A stretch of 64,000 nucleotides of DNA from Rhizopus sp. PT2906 (lineage: Eukaryota > Mucoromycota > Mucoromycetes > Mucorales > Rhizopodaceae): contig JAMYHX010000024.1 in the NCBI GenBank assembly GCA_025529335.1, forward strand, positions 1-64,000, read 5' to 3'. Position 1 is the stretch's first letter. Each line of letters begins with the position of its first letter. Of this stretch, positions 1-12,415 are shown one piece after another. Below the pieces are notes generated by a model. The model worked only from the letters and a program-made list of their open reading frames with translations. It was not told where the DNA came from and ran no database searches. Both the position numbers and the translations under genes were made by a program.

Positions 1-460
1 TAATATTACGAAAATATTCTTGGCGACGACGAATTTACATTTCATGCAACATGAATTTTGTTCTCGGGTGTATTTATGTTCGATCACAGGCGAATTTACT
101 TTCCGGAAAGAGTCTATAACAAACTTTGTCTACAGTATTCGCACTTTAAATTCAGACGATGTTAGTTTTTTTTAGGTGAATCAAAAAGTAGCTTTAGACG
201 AACTGCTTACCTGTTTTGTATAAGTTGAATATGAATTACAGATAAAAGACATTAGTTTAGAGACAAGTTAAATATGATAATAAAATCTTACCCGAAAAAG
301 AAATATATAATTTGTGATATGAAATTGAAATTGATGGTGAATTGTGAGTTTTAGTTGATGAGGGTTTAAAAATAAACATTTTGCACATCTTTACAAGGTA
401 ACTTACACTGTGCGGATGTATAAAAGAGTTATATCAATTATACATGAATTTGAACAAGCC
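1..460. other. AT-rich intergenic DNA downstream of the Fanzor relic
   Basis: No open reading frame of substance is seen here. This is the 3' flank of the minus-strand Fanzor-like gene. In active Fanzor elements the guide (omega) RNA and the right end of the element lie in this position, but I see no convincing conserved hairpin or terminal repeat. Confidence 0.4.
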
Positions 461-3152
461 TTATGCTTGCTCTTTTGAGCGCTCAAATGCTGGATGCCTC
501 TTATTTTCTTGTTCTGCAGCAAACATAAAGACATCGAAAATATTTTTCGCAGCATTGATGTCGCGATTCCAGACGATATTACAACTATTGTTGTTACACT
601 TTAATGCCGAATGTATTCTTCGCTTTGAGTTTATCGTTGTGATATTGTCAAGCTGTCTATTTTACAAGCATTGCAGACTTGGCTTGTTAAGTATTCGTCT
701 ACAAAACATACTTGTAATACGTTTGTCTGCATTTGTATTTTTTTTTTTGATCAGCTTGACAGGTGCAGCTCGTTTTCCCTTCATGGTAGCTGCAAAGGTT
801 GCATTGCCAAATGCGACTATGGTTTTTGCAGGAGGGATCATTGTATCCTGAGGGGCACTTGGGCAATGCCTAGAATTACTCTTGGTAGCTGTCTTTACCC
901 CAGTTTTGCTACCCTGCCTGTATTTTTTGCTGTTGGCTACTAGCCGCTTGCAGATTTCGTCAACTGCTTTTTGCCTTCTTAAATAGGTCTTAAATTTTAA
1001 CTTGGAGGACCTATTGTTTATATATTATTGTGTTGTTTTTATAAACGACATTTTTTTTTATTGTTTTACCAGTTATCAGCAGAATAATAATTGTATATTG
1101 TGTCAAAGTATATTACTCTTTCTTTACAGGCTTTTATGAAGTCACGCATATTTGTTGTTTTCAAAGAACACAGCTGGTTTATCAAATTGAATACCGTTTC
1201 GTTTTCACTTTGATGCTTTTTTTCTTATAAAAGTTGCATCATTATATCCACAAAGATGGTAATATTCATCGAGACTTGTTATCCTTTGCCATTCATTGTC
1301 ACCAGAAGAGTCTAGAGATATAATCATACTTGTTATACCTGGATCAACCGCCCAGATATCACAATCATTTCGGATGTCATCAATAAAATCTGAGGGATTT
1401 TTAGTTGTTGCCAAAGATCTCTTGACAGTTCGGGTAAAATGAAAAGATATCGAATGACCATCTGTCGTTATAACGTTTCTATTAATGATAATTAGATATT
1501 CCTGTATTGTATTATTATTTTACACATAGCTTACTTAAACTTCTTCTTCCCACTCGTAAGACTGTCTCTAGTATGAAATCCCAATTTGATATAATTGAAC
1601 AAATGATAGTAAAAGTCAATCAAGTCAGATTCGGTTTTCTTCCCTTTGAAGTAATTTGGTATGCCACATTGTTTCACCAGTCTCCGAAAAGCTTGAGCAT
1701 CAATTTGGATTGATTTTGTCTGAACGGAATATATAGGCACAATGGAAAAAAGCGACATACTCTTTTGTCAGTGTATTTAGCAGGAGTTAAAGTGCCATCT
1801 TTGTATTCTTGTTTTAACTGTATCAATAAAATTTTGAACTACTAATACTTGTTGAGAAGTAAGCTTGGCTAGCTTTTTTCCTGGGGCAAATGTCTTGTTG
1901 GAATTGATTGACTGCAATGTTTCTTCTCTTAAAGAATCAAAACTCTTTTTGATCAAAGCACCAGTGAATGGAAGCTCTCTGAGCTTACGATACACATACG
2001 CTTTGGAAGCGAATTTTGAGGGTACGTTTTCCATAATAAAAACTTTTTTTGCACTTCTTGTGACAGAAAATAGAACCACTTGAGGAACAAGTGACGTTTT
2101 GAGTAAAGCGTATCGGAATCACATTGATATAGTTGGTATTTAGACCACATGTTTGCTATGTTTTCAGTGATTTCTTTATAGTAGTTACTGCATGGGATAG
2201 ATGATGGCCAAGATGGCTCTGAACCTTGTTTTTTTGTTTGTAAATGAAATATGCCAAGGCTTTTCTGGAAGCTACTGGGAGCTCTTTACAACAATTACTT
2301 GAATTGTTGTCAGACATCATATTCAGAAAATACGTTATCGATCTTCGTTCGTGTGTCTCGTGAATGTGATTTCTAACCAGGACTTCGTATTGCTTACCAG
2401 CGATGGAAAAAAATAATTGAGTAGTTTATGCTTTTTAAAGATTCACGGTCTACAGTTATCAATTCACAGAAAAGAGTAAAGTATTCTTTGAGATAGTGTG
2501 GTGCTCTCTTTCCATTTCCAGTCATTACTGCAAATATATTTGTGAATAAACTTTGTTCAATAATTGGGATAGTCTGGCCGTCATGGAGCAGTTTGATAAA
2601 GATGAAATTGGCAAAAAGGGATCCCACAAACAAAACTTTGGTGGTATAATCTGCCAAATTCTTGATATGCTGAACAAGTTGTTGATTGTTATAAACATTA
2701 GGTAAGGACGCCTTGATTACAGAGTTTTCAACTCTTTCACCAGGGCTGCAAATATGTACTTTTGCTTTCCTGTTTGGGCACAAGTTACTCGTTGATCGTG
2801 CGTGTGTTGTTAACCCACATAAGAGGCACTTGACTTCCTTTAGAGCCTTTTGCTCTGTTTTGAATTTTAAAAATGCATTTTACTTATCAATCTTTTGTTG
2901 TCCTTTTTCCGAAGGACCTGGTTTACTTGAGGAAGAAGAGATACCTTCTTGCTTTACTGTGCTCGAATAATCCGCTTCTTGAGTTGGTGCTACTGTACCT
3001 ATACCAGAATAATGTAAAATATTGTGATAATGAACAAGATTGAATACTTTACATTCATTTAGTTTTACGCCTTTTAAAGGTCTTTCTGAGCTAGATGATG
3101 TACAGTGTCTTTTCGTTTGAAGCAAAAAGTGAAAGAGATTGTTGTTGTTCAT
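461..3152 (-). pseudogene. Fanzor (eukaryotic TnpB-like) RNA-guided nuclease, broken copy
   Basis: Read on the minus strand, several frames together give a Fanzor/TnpB-type protein. In order: a zinc-knuckle-like Cys-rich segment (CLLCGLTTHA, about 2830); a helical N-terminal half (about 2780-1530); the RuvC-I block WAVDPGITSMI (about 1340) followed by SLDEYYHLCG; the block VAFGNATFAA (about 800), typical of the family around RuvC-II; then VDEYLTSQVCNACK, a second Cys pair KCNNNSC, and the RuvC-III block VWNRDINAAKNIF (about 560), ending at the TAA at 461-463. These are the catalytic D, the zinc ribbon and the final D of the family. The copy is not intact: an in-frame TAA separates the first 90 codons from the zinc knuckle, and frame changes occur near 2080, 1500, a poly-A run at about 740, and 660 (some could be introns). 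Family members are RNA-guided DNA endonucleases. This one looks dead. The plus-strand reading at 444-851 is its antisense shadow. Confidence 0.75.
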
Positions 3153-4179
3153 TTATCAAAATTCATTTAATCAATAAAATCACGTCCTTTTTTCAGATCC
3201 AATAAACTTATGCTGTCGTAACATTTGGTATCGACTTTAGCGTGGAATCAAACAACTCAGTGAATACAACAACAAAAGATTATCTCTATTATGATTATAG
3301 CTTGAAGGATGTGTGTTGCCTCTTCTTTAGGCTTTATTCACAAATACACTTTTATTTACTTGTCAGATTGCGAATGGTGCTAAGGTTCAGTCAGTTGGTG
3401 AAACGGCAAAGAACGTGATATATAGGTCCAAGTACAGGACAACGACAATGATCAAAGCACTAACCAGTCAAAATAGATTGCAATCACTGCCTCAACAATA
3501 GCAACAGGAATTGAATGTGTGAATTAGTGTCTGACAGCGAAGAAGCCATAAGTTGCTTGGAAAATATCTCATATGATGCGTAAGTTTACTGATATTTTTA
3601 AATTAAAAGTGTATATCTTGTTTAATTGGGTTCTTCATTGGATTTAGCATAAATGAAAAGTTTGTCTTCCCAGACAAAAAGGGTGACTACGACAATGACA
3701 AAACAGTAATCAAACTGAAAGAAATCACAAGTCTACCTAGTAAAGAGCTGACAGAAAGCTGCAAGACTCTTTTGACAAAACTAACCAATCAACCTGCAAG
3801 TTCTCTTGTGATGAGAAAAACAATCAGAAGCTATGAGACAGAGATTGCTGAACAATTTGACTTGGCAACTAACTATGATACAAACTTTGTTGAAATTCTG
3901 TCTACTCATTTGTAAGTTTCGTTTGTGTATGCATGTCTGTACTCAACAAGTTAACGTGTACTTTTTGGCTTTAACAATTACGGTCTTAATTTATTCGAAA
4001 GCTCACGAAACCCATTTCAACAAAAGCAACTTGAACGAAACGCGGCATTTCTTACAACAATCACTATACTACATAACCCTTTTTTTTTTAGACTGCAATG
4101 ATAAAATTAATATGCAGTGGTAAATATACTAATCATAAGTGACGTGTTTGATGAGATAATCATTATAATAACTCGAGTA

Positions 4180-4213
4180 TAATAAAATAGAGCATACACT
4201 CTATTTTACATTC
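4180..4213. repeat. AT-rich hairpin, copy 1
   Basis: AATAAAATAGAG and CTCTATTTTAC form near-perfect inverted arms around a short loop. The outer arms recur at 5730-5764 with a different loop. Confidence 0.5.
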
Positions 4214-4384
4214 CTCTATCGTATCTGATAAGAATAACTTATAATAATAATAACTATAGTAGCTACTAGTACAACAATAATAACATAAGCATAAATAATG
4301 TCAATGACGGCAATAATATAAATAGCAGTCATAGATTCTCTCGTTATAAAATGAACACACATCTAATTTAACAACATTCAGCTC

Positions 4385-4480
4385 TTCTTAATAAAGAATC
4401 TAATTCGCAAGTCATCGACTTAATAGCCTTTTTTACAATAACACTAAAGCTGAATACAACAATAAGATAAAGTCAATTTA
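4385..4480 (+). repeat. Leader repeat shared with 60.15 kb, copy 1
   Basis: The stretch with TAATTCGCAAGTCATCGACTT, followed about 35 bases later by AAAGCTGAAT, matches 60150-60245 with scattered substitutions. In both places it lies just upstream of an orphan-family coding segment. Confidence 0.5.
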
Positions 4481-4945
4481 ACTTTTAAAATATGCAATCA
4501 CTACAGGATTGAAAAACATGCGCCAGCAACTGAAACTACGAGATGGAATGGCATTGCATTCAAAGTTAATAACAAGTTGGTTACTCCTTTATTTGTGGAA
4601 CTTTCTGGGGGAGTTGAGTTCAACAATAGTACCAAAAGGCGAAAAATGATGAAGAGAAACTATTAAATCATATTGTAAAGCTGTTGAAGATAAGGAAAGC
4701 AGAGAACGAAGAAATTCCGGTGCAGTATTACATAAGGTTTCATGGTAACTATCATAGTTACTTGACAAAGCATAGTTGCTAACTACATTTTGATAGACCT
4801 GAAGCTTTACTTTGAGTCACTATCTTTGTTTGATGAATGTTTCGTAAAACGCACCTACTTCACAACTGTGTGCTCAACCACACCAAGAGCTCTACAAGAG
4901 TTTCTAAAATGTACACAGTTAATTTATCAATACCGTGAAGGTTTG

Positions 4946-6121
4946 TTACATCAAATGGATTAATGAATAATCAATTGCTATTATTACCAAAGTGAGCTGG
5001 TTTTATTAGTTAGATCTGTGTCTTGTACAGTCTATCTTGTTTGGACTTTTGTCCACAACAGTCATGGCTTTTTATTTTTTTCACCTTCTCTCCTTTTTCA
5101 GGAGGTTCAGGTCCATTTACATATCAAGATCAGTGATGTTACTAAGTGAAAATTGCTCACTGTCGACCTTTATGTCGACCGGTTCATTTCTGCGTCTATC
5201 ATAAACACTGCACTTTCCATCTTTGACCTTTTTTTTGCAATTAGTTAGAAAAGCTCCAGTCTTGTGTAACAATCTGCGATCTTCATTTTTTATGTGTGCA
5301 AAACGACTGAGTCGTTCCTAGGACAATCGTTGTTGGCTTCACTCCGACTTCGGTTGTGGTTAAAGCCCTCGAGCCGCGCTTTATACTCAGTATTATATAA
5401 ATTAAATAAAACTTTCATTGTATTCCCTTTATACCTTGAAGGTCGCGCTCAAGCTTTTTGTGATTTGAAGATATGAGGGGCGGGAATATCTTTTTACTTG
5501 TGGTTCATTAGCCAACTGAAAAAACTTGGGCGGGTAACCACATCCTTTGTCTTCGTTTCGCCAACGTTTCCATTCGTCTGACAGCATTTTTTGGGATAGG
5601 ATGACTTGGCTACACGAAATAGCTATGCCCAGTCCTTGAACTCATATTCAAGTCTCATGTGTACCGTACGTGGGTGAGTAGCGTTATGTGTTACTCGCCT
5701 TATCTATTTAATAGTACAAAATACAAATCTAATAAAATAGGCATTTTATCCCCTATTTTACATTGGATAGATCAATTTGTCAATTATAGTGTTTGGACTT
5801 TGGTATTGTAGCCAAGAAAGGAGTTGAAAAGCAGACTTATTTTAAGCACAAGGTAGTTAGAGTCCCGATACAACATTTTGTATTTGTATTTCTTAATTCT
5901 TCACTAAAAAAAAAACTATCACGATCTATCTTCAATCTACCAAAATACAAATAGTTTCCAAGGTAAAAGCATTTCATGTTTGGACGTGTCTGAAAACTAA
6001 CTTTTGTTTGTCTGAATATCCATTCTTTGTTATCTATTCATTTTATCGCTCCGCTTCTCCGCACTTTGACTAACACTTCTTTCACTCTTTTTTTTTCTTT
6101 TTTCTTTTTCATTTTCTGTTA
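4946..6121. other. Intergenic DNA with a second AT hairpin and a small GC-richer patch
   Basis: No gene could be supported. It holds a GTCGAC-containing patch near 5160, a GC-richer patch at about 5335-5375 that stands out from its AT-rich surroundings, and the hairpin at 5730-5764. The last 100 bases before 6122 are T/C-rich, as expected of the promoter of the transporter gene. Confidence 0.4.
5730..5764. repeat. AT-rich hairpin, copy 2
   Basis: TAATAAAATAGG and CCTATTTTACATT are inverted arms around a loop of about 10 bases. The arms match 4180-4213 while the loop differs. The two copies could be ends of a small non-autonomous element or independent hairpins. Confidence 0.45.
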
Positions 6122-7760
6122 ATGACGAATTACCATTCCATTGTAGACAACAGCGACAGAGCTTCGTCTGTATCTTCTTATAGAGCAAACTCTGAATTCG
6201 GCAATGCATTAGATTATTATAGACCATTATTAACAAACGATACAGAGGATATATCTATTTGTCATACTGTTTTTCCTACTGATGAACCAAGTGCCACTAT
6301 TACCAGTTGTTCTATTAACCTGGCCAATACTATCTTAGGTACTGGCATGCTGGCAATGGTATATAGATATATATATTATAATGATTACTATCATAAAAAG
6401 AACGTGCCCCTTTAATTTCTTATTTGTATGCGTATACATATTTATATATAGCCCGCCGCATTAGCATCAATTGGCTTAATACCCGGTATTATCTTGATTT
6501 TATATGCTGGATGTACCTCAGCGCTTGGACTCTACTTTCTCTCTCAATGTGCAGCTAGAGTTGGAGACAGACATGCATCATTTTCGGCCTTATCTAAGCT
6601 GACTTGGCCAAAATTAGGTATATTTTTTGATTTGGCAATTGCAATCAAATGTTTTGGTGTAGCAATTAGTTATTTGATCATCATTGGTGACTTGATGCCC
6701 CAAGTATGGATGAATGAATGAGTGATATGCCATTATGATTAACGAAACTACATTATTTAGGTCATCATTTCCTTCTTTCATGATGCTGAGCAGAATGCAC
6801 TCTTGATGGACCGTCGTCTATGGATCACATTATTCATGATCACTGCAGTTGGACCGCTGAGTTATTTGAAGCGTCTAGATTCATTAAAGTACACTAGTCT
6901 TGTTGCATTATTCGCAGTTGGTTATCTCGTGGCCATTGTTGTCTATCACTACATCTCACCCAACTTTCCTTCTCCACCTCCTGAATCGATTGAATACTTT
7001 CATTTCAGTACCAAAGTCTTTGGGCAATTACCTGTTTTCATTTTTGCCTTTACTTGTCATCAAAATGTAAGCATATAATCATTGTGCCATGATAACAATA
7101 ATAATAATGACTATCATAGATATTCTCAATTTATAATGAATTAAGTGATAACAGCGAAAGATCAATCATACGAGTCATTGCGAATTCTATTGGATCTGCT
7201 GCTTTTATTTATGAGCTAGTAGCTATTCTTGGCTACCTAAGCTTTGGTAAAGACGTAAATGGAAACATCATACTTGAATGTAAGGAGATGAATACATGCA
7301 CAGGAAAAGAACAAAAAAAAAATAAGCTGATCTTTTCTTTTTCCTTTTTCTACTTCTTTCAGATCCTCAAAGTTATTTTGTTGCTTACGGTAGATTAGCA
7401 ATTGTCATATTGGTCATTTTTAGTTATCCACTTCAAGCACATCCATGCAGAGCTTCTTTGGAAAAGACACTTGTCCAGCATACGACTCACAAGCGATCAC
7501 ATTTCTTATTGACAACGGCTATTGTCGTTTGTAGTTATCTGGTAGCAATTACGATCACACAGCTGGATGTTGTGTTGTCCTTTGTTGGATCTACTGGATC
7601 AACTACGATTTCATTTATACTTCCTGGATTATTTTACTTTAAGATATTTCAAGATGATCATTGGTACCATTGGAAGAGAATTGTTTCATTATTCTTGGCA
7701 ATTTATGGTGCTTTAGTGATGTGTATCTGCTTATCGTTTAATATCATGCGTCTTTTATAA
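6122..7760 (+). CDS. Vacuolar-type amino acid transporter (AVT/SLC38 family)
   Basis: Five exons, 6122-6358, 6452-6703, 6761-7066, 7120-7279 and 7363-7760, join in frame with GT-AG introns. The protein has a polar N-terminal region of about 60 residues, then the family's first membrane helix with the signature ANTILGTGMLAMP. About ten further hydrophobic segments follow, ending with FILPGLFYFKIF and a last helix. The order and motifs match the AVT5/6/7 and SLC38 amino-acid/auxin permease family, which moves neutral amino acids across the vacuolar or plasma membrane, usually coupled to protons or sodium. The substrate cannot be read from sequence. The first intron falls inside the first helix. 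Confidence 0.9.
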
Positions 7761-8187
7761 TTTCATTATAAACATCTCTAATAAACTTTCTTTTTTTTTA
7801 AAAAAAAAAAAGACACACGTTCTGGATCATTTTATGTAAATAAAAAGTGAGAACAAAGCTAAAGACAGAGGATGTCCGCGACAGATAGAAAAAGAGGAAA
7901 GGAGGAAAGGGAAGGGGAGGACAGTATAATGAAATTTGGATAGAAGGAATTCCCATTGCAGTGAAAAGATCTTCATTTTTACTTTATTAGTAACAAACAT
8001 TGTTTATTTATATGGGGAGCCAGTAATTTATGTGGATCATGATATTACTGACTTGCTTAATTTAACTAAACTTACAATAGTCCAAGTGTCGTGTAATAAT
8101 AATGAATCATTGGAAAAGAAGATTTCTTGTATAAAAGTGGTATCTCATCCTTCCTTTCCATTTTTTTTTTTTCATTCACTTTCTCAA

Positions 8188-8805
8188 ATGACAGATTATC
8201 CTTTTATAATGGACATGTCTCATGATGCCATCGATGGTTTACTAAAACTCAAGTCATTCAATCACTCTCAAGCTTCTTTGAGCCCTTTCTCTGTATCCTC
8301 TGTCGGCACCTTAGAGTATGGTTCTACCATTTCTTCTTTTCCTCAAGATAATTACTGTCGTTTACCATCTTTTTCACAAATTTTGCTTTCTATTGATGCC
8401 CACGGGTTTCCTCTTGATGTCTCTCCAAGCTCACTCGGTCTTCTTCACAATTGCTCCTCATCCATTTCTTTGCACTCTGCGTCCTCGAGTCAATCCTCCC
8501 GATCTCGTCGCCGGGGCCGACCCAGAAAATCAGAATGCGGCTATTCAAAGGCCAAGCAACACACGGACCACGTTTCACTAAGACCACGATGGAATAATAC
8601 GGAGAGGCATGAACTCATAGAGGCAATCATTAGAGAAAAGAAACTTGATGACATGTCCACTATCTGCTGGGATCGTATTGCGGCAGCTGTAGGTAGAGCA
8701 ACCAAGGCTTGTAAGGATCAATGGCGTAGAGAGGTCTTACCGAATATTCGATCTAAATTCACAACTTCCAGTAAAAGATCCAGACGGTCGAGTAACAAAG
8801 AATAA
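8188..8805 (+). CDS. AT-hook and Myb/SANT-like DNA-binding protein
   Basis: An uninterrupted frame runs to TAA at 8805. I place the start at the ATG at 8188 (MTDYPFIMDM) because the upstream open frame contains a T-run and reads like a promoter. An upstream intron cannot be excluded. The protein has a Ser-rich N-terminal half, an AT-hook-like basic motif (RRRGRPRKSE, about residue 108), and a Myb/SANT-like helix-turn-helix region (RPRWNNTERHELIEAII ... WDRIAAAVGRATKACKDQW), ending in a basic tail. It is likely a nuclear transcription or chromatin factor with unknown targets. Confidence 0.65.
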   Translation: MTDYPFIMDMSHDAIDGLLKLKSFNHSQASLSPFSVSSVGTLEYGSTISSFPQDNYCRLPSFSQILLSIDAHGFPLDVSPSSLGLLHNCSSSISLHSASSSQSSRSRRRGRPRKSECGYSKAKQHTDHVSLRPRWNNTERHELIEAIIREKKLDDMSTICWDRIAAAVGRATKACKDQWRREVLPNIRSKFTTSSKRSRRSSNKE

Positions 8806-9079
8806 CTCCTTCCAAAAAAAAAGTCCTTTGCTTCTTTAGAATGTGTTTAAAAAATAAAAACCAAGTTTATATATATAAAGTCGAATACATATACATTTTT
8901 TTAAAGAAGTCATTGTTGTATATAAAAAGGAGAGAAATGAAAGAAATAAAAAAAAGTCGTGCCTTAAAGAAGGAAATGAAAGTGGGGTATTATGTGCTTA
9001 GACCATTCTACTAAACCAAGAGCCACGGTTTTGTCTATAAAAAGTATAAGTTTCTTGTATTTTTTTTTTTTTTTGCCTC

Positions 9080-12000
9080 TTACTTTTCGCCACCTCTGGC
9101 AAAGCCAAAGAAAGAACCGGGCTTCTTTCGGTCACGTGCCTTTTCCAGAAGACCTCGAATCGCTTGAAGCTCAGTATTGAACCTTTCAGCTGCTATAACC
9201 TGTTTTTCTTGTGTTTCCTTTAATTGGATCTCAAGCGCTTCAATGCGCTCTTTCTTTGCGGCTAGTTTGCGATCCTGTAGAGCTGCTTCTTTCTTTAGTT
9301 GAGTATTTTGTTCTACCAGCTAATATATTAGTTAGTAAAAGAGTAAGGCTCTCATCTTTAATGATATCTTACTTTCTTTTGTACGCTGCTTAGTTGATCT
9401 ATATCTCTTTGCAAAATTTGCATTCTACGTTGAGGCTTATTGCTAGTCGCTTTCAGCAGATTATTTTGTTGATTTCGAGCCTCTTCCAAGGTCATCTCAA
9501 GCTCAACGACCTTTTCACATCGACTCTGCAAGTCTCGCATAAGCACCTTCTTCATCGTTTCAAAATCTGCCAACTCTTGCGCCATTGATTTGCGCATACG
9601 TTCAAGTTCCTTTTCCTTTTGCTCGAGAGTCTGAGGGGAAGTGAACATGGGCTCTATTGACTTTCGTAACAGTTCATGCTTCTTTGCTTCCAAGTTTTTG
9701 ATTTGCTCTTGCAACCTTTCCTCTTCCTTGGTCTTTTGTTCCATGTCTAGCCTTAGAGCCTCAATCTCTTTCTGTTGGGCATCACGTCTGATTATGTACT
9801 GATTTTCAAGTTTAGCCTTTAGATCTGCTATTGTGTTTGCAATATCTTGTCCTGTTTGTGAGGCATCCATTTCTTCCAGAGCAATCGTTTTATCCAAGAG
9901 CTCTTCGTAATCTGCTTCAAGATGACTGATACGAGATTCCAGATCGTCTCGTTTATTGGCAAGTGAATCTCGTTCATGCTCCAATTGTTCAATCGTGACC
10001 TTGTGTTGTTCAATAAGTTCCTTTGTCTTTTCCAAGTCTTGTTTGAGCTTATGTACAGCCTCTGGCGTGATGTCTTCCATACTTAGACCGTTTTCAATTA
10101 CACCTTTCTGTTCTTCAGCATTTGTCTATAAAAGACAAGTGTCAGCCATGGTAATGAAAAGTGATTGTTTATATTTACCTTGGCTGTTTCAGCATCATTC
10201 AAGTGTTCATGATTCTTTTCCTGTTTTTGTTTCAATTTGTCCAATGTTGCTTTCAGTTCTTCTATTTCGACTTTATATTCCGTATTAGCTTCCTTCAATG
10301 CATCGACGACTATTTCAATCTCTTTATTGTTATATGTGTCCTTTTCCAACTGAACATGAGTCTTAGTCAATTCAGCTGACAACTGTTTATTGACATCAAT
10401 AGATTCCTGTTCCTTCTTTTGCAAATCCTTCAACAACACCTTAGTCTCTTCAATTTCATTTTCTCGACTTATCAACTCATTGGCCTTTTCAGATATTTGC
10501 TCCAACAGTTCTTGCTCTCGCTTTAAAAACTCTTCTTTTTCTTCTTTTCCTAGCACCGTTGCCGGTGTCGAAGGTCTGGATTCATCATCAAGCTTGAACG
10601 GAGGAGCAGGTGTCTGTGGCGGTGTAATTGGCGATACGACATTTGTTGCTATTGCCGCTGGCTTTTTAACACCATCCATCGTGGCCCAATTAGATTCTGG
10701 TACTTTCCTGCCAGCTCTCCACTGACTAATTTCATTTTCCAGGGCAGAAATGTAGCTACGATATGAAACAGCATCTGTCTTGACACGTTTCAGTAATGCC
10801 TTTAGTTCGGCAGGTGATAGGTCAGCATTAACCTTGGCCTTGTTCTTGATTGTCTTTGCACGCGCACCAAAACGTAAGGTAGAGATCGTTTCGGCCTCAT
10901 TATAAGATGAAGGTGAACAGTTGATGATGAGTGTCGTACGTGAATTACCACCAAGAGATTCTTGCAAGATACGTGTCAGTTTTGAGTCACGGTAAGGGAT
11001 ATGGCTTGACTAAACAGATCGTGAGTGAAATCACATGAACATGTATGACACACACAAAAATACCTTTCCGTCTGTGAGTGCATTGATGACCATACCCAAC
11101 GCAGTCAAGGATTTGTTGATCTTTTTAGCTTCCTCCAGTGTCTGGCCAGAGGCACCTGTCTTGCCTACTTTTTCTGAACCTGCTAAATCGACCAAATAGA
11201 GTTTACCACTTTTGGCTGCTCCAGTATCAAGATTCTTTTGGGTGATGGTGACGAGTACAATTGAATGACTTCGAGAACTTTCAGCATTCATATCTACAGT
11301 ATATAAAGTTATAAAAAAAATGACAAAATGGTTCATTCATGCATTTACTAGTATAAGCAACAACACGGTTATCGCCACCAATTCTCATTACATCATATAC
11401 TTCATCTGAATTTGCAACATATACTTCTTTTAAACCTTTTACATAAACGCCTTTTACTTTATCCTCATGAATAGGCAAGTTATCATTGGAAGCTAATATA
11501 AGACTAGTTAAAGAAAAAGAATTGCAATCTAAGCCCAATATCAACTTACGCACTAATAAATCTTTTACTTTTTCCATATAAATTTCCATATAAGCAACTT
11601 TGACAGTAAATTCCATATTTGTTGGTGCCATCTGAATACTTTGAAAGATTTGTTCGATGATACGAGGGATGATACCCTTATTTTCCTGATCATCTATGCT
11701 TGAACCCATCATGGTGAAAGTTTTACCAGAACCGGTTTGACCGTAAGCAAAGACAGTACCGTTATAACCAGCAACGACATCATCTACAATAGACTTGATT
11801 GAATATTCGAATATTTCGACTTGTTTTGTGGATGAACCAAAGCATTTGTCAAACGAGAATGAAGCTTGATCTTTTCCCTAAGTGGAGTTTTAATCCTTTT
11901 TTTTTTCAATCATCATCTCACACACACGCACACACACACACGCATATACACACACAGCCTTTTTTTTTGGTACCTGGAAAAGAAAAATATTACCTTTAAA

Positions 12001-12113
12001 GAAACTCCAGTTCCATCTTCCGAGATTTCAACAATCGGTACTCCTCCTTCTTTTATTTCCAACTTATTTTGAGGTCTGAAACGACATACAACTTTAATAT
12101 TATTGCCTGACAT
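9080..12113 (-). CDS. KIF5: Kinesin-1 heavy chain
   Basis: Seven exons on the minus strand: 12113-11994, 11877-11550, 11492-11349, 11293-11064, 11009-10179, 10125-9373 and 9319-9080. They give 881 aa with consistent phases. The N-terminal motor (about residues 1-335) carries the P-loop GQTGSGKTFTM, switch I NAESSRSHSI and switch II LYLVDLAGSEKVGKTG. A neck, a long coiled coil and a tail with AIRGLLEKARDRK follow. The last is close to the conserved fungal kinesin-1 tail region. Conventional kinesin walks toward microtubule plus ends, carrying vesicles and dynein/dynactin to hyphal tips. The motor is at the N-terminus, so this is not a kinesin-14. It lies directly downstream of the dynactin p150 gene on the same strand with about 300 bp between them. 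The first intron contains a CA/TG microsatellite. Confidence 0.95.
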
Positions 12114-12319
12114 TATCGTTAATTAGTCCACAAAAAGCAAAAAGCAAAGAAAAGAGGAAACTGGGTGTTTAATGATAATAAAATTTATGGATGGTATTTT
12201 TCTTCTTTTCTCTTTTTTTTGTTATAAAAGAAAAAGTAACGAGAATAATAAGAAGAAGTAAGGGGGGGAATACAAGATAAAGAAGAGAGAGAAAAAGAAA
12301 AAAGAAAAAGAAAGATAGA

Positions 12320-12350
<31 letters not shown>

Positions 12351-12415
12351 TAAAAAAAGTTGTACATGTATAAACTCATGACGTCGAAAATCGGGTCTAT
12401 AAAAAAAATAGGATG

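Larger units (their letters stand above)
3912..4506 (+). other. Long intron with a hairpin and a shared leader repeat
   Basis: This gap between two in-frame exons begins GTAAGT and ends CTACAG. It is about ten times longer than other introns in the window. It contains an AT-rich inverted repeat at 4180-4213 and a segment (about 4385-4480) also found upstream of the orphan gene at 60.3 kb, suggesting an insertion into or alongside an older intron. Confidence 0.4.
3515..4945 (+). pseudogene. Decayed member of an orphan, probably mucoralean repeat protein family
   Basis: A spliced model gives exon 3515-3579 (start MCELVSDSEEA), exon 3648-3911, an unusually long intron 3912-4506, then exon 4507 onward with WNGIAFKV and PLFVELSGG. 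A frameshift near 4650 separates this from KLLNHIVKLLKIRKAENEE, and after another interruption from FDECFVKRTYFTTVC at about 4840-4930. I recognise the style of an expanded, uncharacterised family of mucoralean fungi, other members of which lie at 26.9-31.7 kb and 60.3-61.2 kb here. The core (D/N-G...F.E) resembles a PD-(D/E)XK nuclease fold with catalytic positions changed in this copy. That is inference. No domain name can be assigned with certainty. Confidence 0.5.

Noticed and set aside
444..943. Plus-strand open frames of 135 and 90 residues
   Set aside because: They are the antisense of the conserved Fanzor C-terminus on the minus strand.
5294..5476. 60-residue plus-strand frame in a GC-richer patch
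   Set aside because: No homology and no splice context, and it is short.
8390..8587. Minus-strand frame overlapping the AT-hook gene
   Set aside because: It is a shadow frame within the coding sequence of the plus-strand gene.
11925..12350. CA/TG and GA/CT microsatellites near the kinesin start as regulatory elements
   Set aside because: They are simple repeats in an intron and an intergenic gap, with nothing that points to function.
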